Notes: a model not told the origin generated them from the letters alone. A DNA stretch of 5,381 bases from ZC4RG20 sp964518995 (GCA_964518995.1 CAZFJU010000264.1:1-5381); one strand, 5' to 3'. Numbered from the stretch's first letter, positions 1 to 5,381 are shown. Numbers and translations: made by a program.

Positions 1-140
1 TCGACACGTTGTTCGGTAGGTAGGTGGTCGGGGAGCTGCGCTACGCCGGCGGCCTCGAAAACGCGCCCATATCGGCAGTCGTACGGAGCGCTTTCCGGCG
101 CGCGTCCAGGGTCGCTCGCGGGCGACTAAATGCGGGGAAA

Positions 141-150
141 ACCGGCCGGT
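141..150. other. Perfect 10-base palindrome, possible operator
   Basis: ACCGGCCGGT is a perfect inverted repeat just upstream of the AT-rich promoter-like patch. It could bind a dimeric regulator. Short GC palindromes are common by chance in DNA of this composition, and no second copy was seen in the upstream region. Confidence 0.15.
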
Positions 151-190
151 ACAAGCCCTCCACAAGAATTGTTTAATTACCTTAAGGGCT

Positions 191-220
191 TTGCCGCTGC
201 GCTCGGCGCCACGCTAATAT
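191..220 (+). promoter_or_regulatory. Weak sigma-70-like promoter candidate
   Basis: TTGCCG at 191-196 and TAATAT at 215-220 are separated by 18 bases. Each matches the sigma-70 consensus at four of six positions. They lie in the only AT-rich stretch upstream of the operon, and transcription would begin near 227, giving a leader of about 100 bases that includes the 247-265 hairpin. The match is weak, and another AT-rich hexamer (TTTAAT, 172-177) lies nearby with no good -35 partner. Confidence 0.25.
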
Positions 221-246
221 TTAAGGGTCGAAAAGCTGCTTTGGAG

Positions 247-265
247 GCTTGCCCAAAGGGCAGGC
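247..265 (+). other. Strong stem-loop in the 5' leader
   Basis: Bases 247-254 pair with 258-265 to form an eight-pair stem, with one G-U wobble (249 with 263), around an AAA loop. No run of T follows on the plus strand, so it is not a standard intrinsic terminator for plus-strand transcription. It sits about 60 bases before the chosen gene 1 start and could affect leader stability or translation. A competing pairing, CTTTGG (239-244) with CCAAAG (253-258), overlaps it, so two alternative structures are possible. Confidence 0.5.
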
Positions 266-314
266 ACCGTCCTCGGGATGGGGACGTGCGCTCCGCGCAA
301 TGAAGCGACGGTCC

Positions 315-323
315 AGAGGAGGG
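315..323 (+). promoter_or_regulatory. Ribosome binding site deciding the gene 1 start
   Basis: AGAGGAGGG contains a strong GGAGG core (318-322) four bases before the GTG at 327. The spacing is slightly short but functional. The upstream alternatives, ATG at 300 and TTG at 249, have no comparable purine tract, so this site is the main reason for choosing GTG 327. Confidence 0.65.
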
Positions 324-326
324 CGA

Positions 327-2753
327 GTGAAGACGATAGCGCGTATAGCAGCGGCCGGCGGCGTCGCAATGGTCGTGACCGCCTGCGGGCCATCGCCTGG
401 GGAGATCACCAGCTCGACGATCGACCAGTACTGCGTCGATTGTCACAACGACGTCGAGCGAGTCGCCGATCTCTCTCTCGAAGCGCTCGATGTGGCTCAT
501 ATCGACGCGGATCGAGCGACGTGGGAAAAGGTGGTCCGCAAGCTGAACGTCGGCATGATGCCCCCGCCGGAGTCGCGGCGTCCGTCCGAAGAGACCTATG
601 CGGCCGTCACGGAATGGGTCTCGACGCAGCTCGATGAAGCCTGGGAGCCTTATCTGCCTCCGCCGGGTGCTCATCGCCTGAATCGTGTCGAGTACCGTAA
701 TGTCATTCGCGATTTGCTCGATATCAATGTCGATACCGCGGCGTTCCTGCCCGTTGACGACTCGAGCGATGGGTTCGATAACCAGGCAGGCACGCTGACG
801 CTGTCGCCGGCGCTGCTCGAGGCGTATCTCTCCGCAGCCGGTAAGATCAGCCGTCTCGCGCTTGGCTTCGTCGACTCGCCATCGCAGACCGTATACCGCG
901 TCGCCGAAGACACCACGCAAAATTACCACGTCGAAGGCATGCCATTCGGCACGCGCGGCGGCATTCTCGTCGATCATTACTTCCCGGCGGACGGGGAGTA
1001 CAACATCAAGATCTTCTCCGTGAACCTCGGCAACATGGGCAACTTCCGCCCATTCGGCGAGATTCGCGGCGAACAGCTCGAGGTGATGCTCGACGGCCAG
1101 CGGCTCACGCTGCTCGATTGGGACTCGCAGTTCACCGGCGGCTTCAGCGGCGAGCTGCAGACCATCGACGTGCGGGTGCCGATCACGGCCGGGCCGCATA
1201 AAATCGGTGTCACATTCCTCGCGACCCACTTCGCGCCGTTGCTTGATCTCAACAACGACTTCGAGCGCAGCACGATCGAAACGGGCGGCCTGCCCGGCTT
1301 CACGTTCTATCCGCACATTGGCAGCGTGCGAATCGAGGGGCCGTTCAATGCCCGGCAAGCGGAGGATACGCCGGCGCGCGCACGCATCTTCTCGTGCCAG
1401 CCGACGAGCGCCGCGGACGAGCCCGCCTGCGCCGAGCGTATTCTGTCGGCGTTGGCCCGACGCGCATACCGCGGTTTCGATACCGAAGCGGATATCAGCA
1501 CGCTGATGCGCTTCTACGAGGAAGGCGTCGCGAACGGCGGGTTCGAGGCCGGTATCCAGATGGCGCTGCAGCGCATGCTGATGGATCCGAAGTTCATTTA
1601 TCGCTACGAGCTCGAGCCGGAGAACGTCGCCGAAGGCGAGCTGTACGAGCTCGACGATCTCGCGCTGGCGTCGCGGCTGTCGTTCTTCCTGTGGAGCACG
1701 ATGCCGGACGACGAGCTGCTCCGCCTCGCCGAGGAGAACCAGCTCTCGCGGCCGGAGGTGCTCGAGGCTCAGGTCAAGCGTATGATCGCCGACCCGCGGT
1801 CGCAGGCTTTCACCGAGAACTTTGCCGGTCAGTGGCTCGCGTTGCGCGGACTCGACGGCCACCAGCCGGTCGTCGACGCGTTCCCCGATTTCGACGACAA
1901 CTTGCGCCAAGCGTTGCGACGGGAAGTGGAGATGTTCTTCGACAGCATTCTCCGCGAGGGCCATACGGCCATCGATCTGCTGACCGCCGATTACACCTTC
2001 GTCAATGATCGCCTGGCCAAGCACTACGGCATCCCTGGCATTCAGGGCAGCTACTTCCGCCGCGTCGAGCTCGGCGACGGCTTCGAGAACCGGCACGGCC
2101 TGCTCGGCAAAGCCAGCATTCTGACCACATCCTCGCAGCCAGGTCGCACGTCGCCGTCTATCCGCGGCGACTGGATACTGAGCCACCTGATAGGCGTGCC
2201 GCCGCCGCCGCCGCCGCCTTCAGTGCCGGAGCTCGAGGCGAGTGAGGACGACTTCTCGGCCGAGGCCGGAACGCCGACGTTGCGGCAGATGCTCGAGCGG
2301 CATCGGGACAATCCAGCGTGCACGAGCTGCCATCTGCTGATGGATCCGTTCGGCTTCGCGATGGAGCCGTTCGATGCCATCGGGCGTTACCGTACGCAAG
2401 AAAATGGCCAGCCCATCAACGCTTCGGATGTGATGTACGACGGCACGCCGATTAACGGGCCCGCGGATCTGCGCGCGTTCATGGTCAAGCTTTCCGATCA
2501 GTTCGTGCTCAATCTCAGTGAAAAGCTGCTGACCTACGCGGTTGGGCGCGGCATGACGTATCGCGATATGCCGATTGTCCGCCAGGTCGTGCGCGACGCC
2601 GCGGCCGAAGACTACAGGCTCGACGCGATGATCACAGCCGTCGTGAAGAGCAATGCTTTCCGAATGAATACGAAGACGGGTCAGTCCACGCAGTTGACGC
2701 GTGACGGCGGGCCGGTTGCTGGATCTGCGGCCGCCGCGGCGGTCGGTAATTGA
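327..2753 (+). CDS. DUF1592-family two-haem cytochrome c lipoprotein
   Basis: The 808-residue product starts with a lipoprotein signal: basic MKTIAR, a short hydrophobic stretch, then lipobox VTAC with the lipidated Cys at residue 20. Gly follows that Cys, so no inner-membrane retention Asp is present. A PSCyt1-like cytochrome domain follows, with haem site CVDCH (36-40) and candidate axial Met77 or Met78 in GMMPPP. Next come DUF1587 (about 116-180), a beta-rich segment resembling carbohydrate-binding sandwiches (about 208-342), DUF1595 (about 367-432), DUF1592 (about 440-569), DUF1588 (about 574-693, with seven prolines and a second haem site CTSCH at 665-669), and DUF1585 (about 711-783). 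Cys357 and Cys368 flank the DUF1595 start and might pair. Domain order and length fit the family, which has no established reaction. The role as a periplasm-facing electron carrier or oxidoreductase is inferred. ATG 300 is a possible alternative start that keeps the same lipobox. Confidence 0.92.
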   Translation: MKTIARIAAAGGVAMVVTACGPSPGEITSSTIDQYCVDCHNDVERVADLSLEALDVAHIDADRATWEKVVRKLNVGMMPPPESRRPSEETYAAVTEWVSTQLDEAWEPYLPPPGAHRLNRVEYRNVIRDLLDINVDTAAFLPVDDSSDGFDNQAGTLTLSPALLEAYLSAAGKISRLALGFVDSPSQTVYRVAEDTTQNYHVEGMPFGTRGGILVDHYFPADGEYNIKIFSVNLGNMGNFRPFGEIRGEQLEVMLDGQRLTLLDWDSQFTGGFSGELQTIDVRVPITAGPHKIGVTFLATHFAPLLDLNNDFERSTIETGGLPGFTFYPHIGSVRIEGPFNARQAEDTPARARIFSCQPTSAADEPACAERILSALARRAYRGFDTEADISTLMRFYEEGVANGGFEAGIQMALQRMLMDPKFIYRYELEPENVAEGELYELDDLALASRLSFFLWSTMPDDELLRLAEENQLSRPEVLEAQVKRMIADPRSQAFTENFAGQWLALRGLDGHQPVVDAFPDFDDNLRQALRREVEMFFDSILREGHTAIDLLTADYTFVNDRLAKHYGIPGIQGSYFRRVELGDGFENRHGLLGKASILTTSSQPGRTSPSIRGDWILSHLIGVPPPPPPPSVPELEASEDDFSAEAGTPTLRQMLERHRDNPACTSCHLLMDPFGFAMEPFDAIGRYRTQENGQPINASDVMYDGTPINGPADLRAFMVKLSDQFVLNLSEKLLTYAVGRGMTYRDMPIVRQVVRDAAAEDYRLDAMITAVVKSNAFRMNTKTGQSTQLTRDGGPVAGSAAAAAVGN
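2199..2219 (+). repeat. CCG codon repeat encoding seven prolines
   Basis: Six CCG codons and one CCT encode seven consecutive prolines in the DUF1588 segment of gene 1 (residues 625-631). Proline runs after a GxP-type motif are typical of this family, so this is a conserved linker rather than a random expansion. Translation here would be expected to need elongation factor P. The repeat could also vary in length by slippage. Confidence 0.85.
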
Positions 2754-2758
2754 GGAGG
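2753..2758 (+). promoter_or_regulatory. Ribosome binding site for gene 2
   Basis: AGGAGG begins on the last base of the gene 1 TGA stop (2751-2753), within a longer GAGGAGGAG tract (2752-2760), and lies eight bases before GTG 2767. Its position supports the GTG 2767 start over the GTG at 2701 inside gene 1, and implies closely linked translation of the two genes. Confidence 0.8.
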
Positions 2759-2766
2759 AGACTAGG

Positions 2767-4107
2767 GTGTTTATCACGAAAAAGGCGCTGCCGCGTCGAA
2801 CCTTCCTGAGCGGGCTAGGTGCGACGGTCGCACTGCCGTTCCTCGATTCGATGGTGCCAGCGCTGCGGTCCACTGCACACGCACAAGAGCTCGTGCCGAA
2901 ACGCTTCCTAGGCGTATTCATTCCGCACGGCGCGGCGCCCGGCTACTGGGTACCGGAGTCGAGCGACAAGGGCTTCGAGTTTCCGTACATCTGGAAGCCG
3001 CTCGAGCCGTTCCGGGAGCGCGTCGTCCTGACCAGCGGCATGTGGTCGCAGTCGTCCGATCCACCGCCGGGCGTGACGGGCGCCGATCATTTCGTGGCCG
3101 CGGCGTATCTGTGCGCGGTGAAGCCGAAGAAGACGACCGGCGCCGACGTCGAGGCCGGAACGACGATCGATCAGGTCATCGCTCAGCATATCGGTCAGGA
3201 GACGCTGCTGCCGTCGTTGCAGCTCGCGGTCGAGGATCCGGGCGCGAACTCCACGAACTGCGGTGAGGGTTACAGCTGCGTATACACGAATACGATCTCG
3301 TGGGCTGCGCCGACTCGGCCGCTGCCGATGGAGATCAATCCGCAAGTCGTCTTCGAAAGGATGTTCGGTGACGGCGGCTCGCCCGAGGTGCGCGAGGCGC
3401 GGCGCCAGCAGCAGCGCAGCATTCTCGATTCGATCGGTGCGGATCTCGATGGCTTGAAGGGTAAGGTCGGCTATCACGACCGTACACGCGTCGAGCAGTA
3501 TCTCGAGGACGTGCGGGAGATCGAGCGACGACTCGAGATTGCCGCGCGCGCGTCGACCGAGGCGCCGACGATCGGGATGCCGGTGGGCGTGCCGGAGTCG
3601 TTCGAGGAGCATATCAAGCTGCAGCTCGACCTGCTGACGCTCGCATTCCAAGCGGACATTACGCGCGTGTCGACTCTGCTTTACGCGCGCGACTTGACCG
3701 GCCGGGTATACCCCGCGAGCGGCACGGACATCAGCTTCCACGGCGGTTCGCACCATGCGGAAGACCCGGGCCGAGTCGCGCAGTACGCGAAGCTGAATCA
3801 GTATCACGTGGCCACCTTGACGCACTTGGTCGAGAAGCTGCGCGACATCCCTGAGGGTGACGGCACGTTGCTCGATCACTCGCTGATCATGTATGGCTCG
3901 AACATGGGGAACTCGAATCAGCACCTGCATTACGACGTGCCGCATGTGCTGATCGGCGGCGCCGGCGGCAAGCTAAAGGGCGATCGCCATCTCGCGTTCC
4001 CGCAGCGTACGGTGCCGACGGGCAATCTGCTGCTCAGCATCTTGGATATGTACGACATCCATCTCGAGAGCTTCGGGGACAGCACCGGGCGTATCGAGCA
4101 CCTGTAA
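2767..4107 (+). CDS. DUF1552 (HXXSHH) family Tat-exported protein
   Basis: The 446-residue product begins with a twin-arginine signal: PRRTFL with Arg10-Arg11, a hydrophobic stretch, and an AHA cleavage site after residue 39. Tat export implies folding, perhaps with a cofactor, before crossing the membrane. Family landmarks follow in order: FIPHGAAPGYW (about 51-61), the GYSCVYTNTISW block (about 168-179) with Cys165 and Cys171, the conserved LDLLTLAFQ-D-TRV helix (about 285-300), and the defining HGGSHH motif (325-330). The C-terminal part reads YGSNMGNSNQH (376-386), a Gly-rich GGAGG, and a terminal GDSTG (437-441). The His-rich motifs look like metal or catalytic sites, and the layout recalls DUF1501 proteins of the alkaline phosphatase/sulfatase fold, but that relation is inferred. 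No enzyme activity is established for the family. The gene follows gene 1 by 13 bases, the usual partner arrangement. Confidence 0.94.
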   Translation: MFITKKALPRRTFLSGLGATVALPFLDSMVPALRSTAHAQELVPKRFLGVFIPHGAAPGYWVPESSDKGFEFPYIWKPLEPFRERVVLTSGMWSQSSDPPPGVTGADHFVAAAYLCAVKPKKTTGADVEAGTTIDQVIAQHIGQETLLPSLQLAVEDPGANSTNCGEGYSCVYTNTISWAAPTRPLPMEINPQVVFERMFGDGGSPEVREARRQQQRSILDSIGADLDGLKGKVGYHDRTRVEQYLEDVREIERRLEIAARASTEAPTIGMPVGVPESFEEHIKLQLDLLTLAFQADITRVSTLLYARDLTGRVYPASGTDISFHGGSHHAEDPGRVAQYAKLNQYHVATLTHLVEKLRDIPEGDGTLLDHSLIMYGSNMGNSNQHLHYDVPHVLIGGAGGKLKGDRHLAFPQRTVPTGNLLLSILDMYDIHLESFGDSTGRIEHL

Positions 4108-4135
4108 AGCCGCCCGGCGCCGCGGCCTCGTGTCG

Positions 4136-4156
4136 CCGCGCCGGTAGCCGGCGTGG
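4136..4156 (+). other. GC-rich hairpin between genes 2 and 3
   Basis: Bases 4136-4144 can pair with 4148-4156 to give nine pairs, including one G-U, around a TAG loop. The inner six pairs are perfect. No T-run follows, so full intrinsic termination is unlikely. It leaves the gene 3 ribosome binding site free. Protection of the upstream message from 3' decay, or partial attenuation of gene 3, are possible roles. Confidence 0.45.
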
Positions 4157-4170
4157 GTCAACACGACGAA

Positions 4171-4176
4171 AGGGGA
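4171..4176 (+). promoter_or_regulatory. Ribosome binding site deciding the gene 3 start
   Basis: AGGGGA lies six bases before GTG 4183. It falls inside the reading frame if the earlier in-frame GTG at 4153 is used, and that codon is buried in the intergenic hairpin. The site therefore favours 4183, where the signal peptide also begins at a normal distance from its hydrophobic core. Confidence 0.6.
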
Positions 4177-4182
4177 AGCGGC

Positions 4183-5381
4183 GTGGGCAGGTTTGGCGGG
4201 CTGTTGAACAAGTCTTTGGTCTTGGCGGCGCTCGCACTAGCGCTGCTGATCGCCTCTCCGGATCGGCTTGCGGCGACTGAGATCGCGGACGCAGTGATGC
4301 GCGGCGACTCCGCGGCGCTGACGCGTCTGCTAGCGGAGGGCGCCGACGTCAACGCGCCGCAAAGCGACGGCGCGACCGCGCTGCACTGGGCGGCCTATCG
4401 CGACGACGTCGGCGCGGTGCGGCAACTGCTCGAGGCCGGAGCGGCTGTCGGCGCGACGAATCGTGCCGGCACGACACCGCTGCTGATGGCGAGCGTTGCC
4501 GGCAATGCGGAGATGATCCGCTTGCTGCTGGCGGCTGGCGCCGACCCGAACGACGCGTTCACGAACGGCGAAACGGCGCTGATGATGGCCGCGCGGACGG
4601 GCCGCCCCGAAGCGATCGAGGCGCTGGTCGAGCACGGTGCAGACGTCGAAGCTCGCGAACGCTTGCGCGGCACGACGGCGTTGATGTGGGCGGCGGCCTA
4701 TTCGAATCCGCAAGCGGTGCGCGCGTTGCTCGAGGCCGGTGCGGATCACAGCGCCCAGTCGGCGCTGGTGGCGCGCGGCCGCGGCCCGTATCTCGCACCG
4801 TCCGCTCGGAGCCGGATCGAGGAGTACGAGCGCGGCGTCGGTCAGGCGGGGCGGTCCATCCCCGTGTCGTTCGACGACGACGTTGATTTCAGCGATGCCG
4901 ATCTCGCCAGCGACGAAGCCGCAAGCGACGAAGCCGCCAGCGACGACCTTCCTAGCGATGCGGGCGTCCGCGTGGCTGATTTCGACGGCGCCGCGCAAGA
5001 CGGGGTGCCCGACGTCGATGCGCGGCCCGTAGAAGCCAGCGACGCGCCAGCCGACGGCGCGGCGACCCGCGACGATCCGCTTGCCGCGAGCATGGACGCG
5101 CTGGCCGCATCGATCGAAGGGCTGGCTGCGCACGTCGGTGCGTTGGCCGACCGGCTGGACGGTGCCGAGCCGCGGCAAATCGCGGCCGCTGGCGGAGATC
5201 CCGCGGCGGCCGCGGAGCAGCGTACCTTCGCGGCGATTACCGATGATCCCGAAGCCGACGCCGGCGATGACGACGGCAGCGGCTTTGGCCGCCGGCAGCA
5301 GCCGGTCGATGCCGGCGGACTCCGGCCGTTGATCTTCGCGGCCCGCGAAGGGGATCTCGAGTCGGTGCAGCTGTTGCTGGA
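4183..5381 (+). CDS. Exported ankyrin-repeat protein, C-terminus cut by window end
   Basis: At least 399 residues are visible and the frame is still open at the window edge. A Sec-type signal peptide (Lys10, then LVLAALALALLIA, probable cleavage near residue 31) places it in the periplasm or beyond. Ankyrin repeats follow at about 33-60, 61-93, 94-126, 127-159 and 161-192, with recognisable TALHWAA, TPLLMAS, TALMMAA and TALMWAA helix starts and GAD(V/P)N-like turns. Residues of about 193-376 do not match ankyrin. They contain an acidic Ala/Ser/Asp tract (230-260), Asp/Ala-rich sequence, and a heptad segment (300-325). Ankyrin sequence returns at 379 (GLRPLIFAAREGD) and runs to the edge. No cysteine occurs in the visible part. 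Ankyrin repeats bind proteins, so a scaffold role for the two upstream products is plausible but inferred. The 75-base gap and same strand suggest one operon. Confidence 0.92.
   Translation, partial: MGRFGGLLNKSLVLAALALALLIASPDRLAATEIADAVMRGDSAALTRLLAEGADVNAPQSDGATALHWAAYRDDVGAVRQLLEAGAAVGATNRAGTTPLLMASVAGNAEMIRLLLAAGADPNDAFTNGETALMMAARTGRPEAIEALVEHGADVEARERLRGTTALMWAAAYSNPQAVRALLEAGADHSAQSALVARGRGPYLAPSARSRIEEYERGVGQAGRSIPVSFDDDVDFSDADLASDEAASDEAASDDLPSDAGVRVADFDGAAQDGVPDVDARPVEASDAPADGAATRDDPLAASMDALAASIEGLAAHVGALADRLDGAEPRQIAAAGGDPAAAAEQRTFAAITDDPEADAGDDDGSGFGRRQQPVDAGGLRPLIFAAREGDLESVQLLL
4906..4965 (+). repeat. 15-base tandem repeat encoding acidic pentapeptides
   Basis: Units of 15 bases begin at 4906, 4921 and 4936, with a decayed fourth unit at 4951. 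They encode ASDEA, ASDEA, ASDDL and PSDAG in gene 3. The first two units differ at one third-codon position only, which suggests fairly recent duplication. The repeat lies in the non-ankyrin insert and keeps the frame. Confidence 0.8.
5080..5157 (+). other. Heptad-patterned segment in gene 3 (coiled-coil candidate)
   Basis: Hydrophobic residues L300, M304, L307, I311, L314, V318, L321 and L325 follow strict alternating 4-3 spacing over 26 residues, the signature of a coiled coil. Intervening positions are mainly Ala, Asp, Glu, Ser and Gly. The high Ala content and Gly313 and Gly319 mean an amphipathic helix that packs on the ankyrin array is an alternative. Confidence 0.6.

Larger units (their letters stand above)
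1..326. other. Upstream non-coding region and probable 5' leader
   Basis: No gene is supported here. One forward frame is open from base 1 to a TAA at 127-129 (42 codons). Its translation is rich in Arg, Ser and Gly with no recognisable motif, so it could be the tail of an upstream gene or chance openness in GC-rich DNA. About 160-240 is clearly richer in A and T than the rest of the window, as expected near a promoter. The region also has a perfect 10-base palindrome at 141-150, two copies of TTAAGGG (182-188 and 221-227), a weak promoter candidate and a strong hairpin at 247-265. No terminator for an upstream gene was seen. Confidence 0.6.

Noticed and set aside
1..129. Possible tail of an upstream gene in the first frame
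   Set aside because: Only 42 codons are visible and the residues match nothing I recognise, so chance openness cannot be excluded.
247..265. Leader hairpin as an intrinsic terminator
   Set aside because: No T-run follows the stem on the plus strand, and no T-run immediately follows on the minus strand either.
249..326. TTG at 249 or ATG at 300 as the start of gene 1
   Set aside because: TTG 249 is inside the leader hairpin and gives a long N-terminus ahead of the lipoprotein signal. ATG 300 lacks a good ribosome binding site. GTG 327 has GGAGG and puts the lipobox Cys at residue 20.
1394..2008. Plus-strand 204-codon frame within gene 1
   Set aside because: It is an out-of-frame shadow of the DUF1595/DUF1592 region, Arg-rich and without motif or ribosome binding site.
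177..2186. Open minus-strand frame of 669 codons opposite gene 1
   Set aside because: It lies antisense to a well-supported conserved gene, and its translation is an Arg/Glu/Val-rich mixture with no motif, as expected when codon bias keeps the opposite strand open in GC-rich DNA.
2701..2766. GTG 2701 as the start of gene 2
   Set aside because: It overlaps gene 1 and adds 22 residues before the twin-arginine signal. GTG 2767 has an ideal ribosome binding site and a normal Tat signal length.
2220..3945. Minus-strand open frames of 233 and 345 codons opposite the end of gene 1 and gene 2
   Set aside because: They are antisense to the DUF1588/DUF1585 region and to DUF1552, and their translations are Arg-rich with no recognisable family.
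4153..4182. GTG 4153 as the start of gene 3
   Set aside because: It lies in the intergenic hairpin with no purine tract before it, while GTG 4183 has AGGGGA at good spacing.
4906..4965. Tandem 15-base units as a CRISPR array or mobile-element end
   Set aside because: The units are contiguous without spacers, keep the reading frame and encode protein repeats.
4330..5178. Minus-strand open frame of 282 codons opposite the ankyrin gene
   Set aside because: The plus strand encodes clear ankyrin repeats behind a signal peptide. The antisense translation has no motif and an extreme Arg content.

Overview
This is a GC-rich bacterial window holding three consecutive plus-strand genes that look like one operon of exported proteins. 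Gene 1 (327-2753) encodes a lipoprotein of the planctomycete-type cytochrome c group (PSCyt1/DUF1587/DUF1595/DUF1592/DUF1588/DUF1585) with two CXXCH haem sites. Gene 2 (2767-4107) encodes a DUF1552 (HXXSHH) protein with a twin-arginine signal. Gene 3 (4183 to the window end, incomplete) encodes an ankyrin-repeat protein with a Sec-type signal peptide. All three genes appear to start with GTG behind a purine-rich ribosome binding site.

Layout: 1-326 has no gene I can support. It holds an AT-richer patch (about 160-240) with a weak promoter candidate, and a strong short hairpin at 247-265 in the probable 5' leader. Genes 1 and 2 are separated by 13 bases, and the gene 2 ribosome binding site begins in the stop codon of gene 1. 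Genes 2 and 3 are separated by 75 bases containing a GC-rich hairpin without a U-tract.

Organism: large DUF1592-type cytochromes paired with DUF1552 proteins are known from Planctomycetes, Verrucomicrobia, Acidobacteria, myxobacteria and some environmental Gammaproteobacteria. From memory, the order DUF1592-DUF1552-ankyrin is most familiar from uncultured, GC-rich Gammaproteobacteria. That assignment is tentative; the window has no rRNA or housekeeping marker to settle it.

How the genes may work together (inference): a lipid-anchored two-haem protein with a beta-sandwich, possibly ligand-binding, segment would pass electrons to or from a reaction on an unknown substrate. A Tat-exported, pre-folded histidine-rich protein would act beside it, and a periplasmic ankyrin protein would serve as a scaffold. 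No member of this trio has an assigned biochemical function that I know of, so the module is the best candidate here for an undescribed system. The most distinctive feature of this copy is in the ankyrin protein: the repeat array is split by about 185 residues containing acidic five-residue repeats and a regular heptad (coiled-coil-like) segment, after which ankyrin sequence resumes in the same frame.
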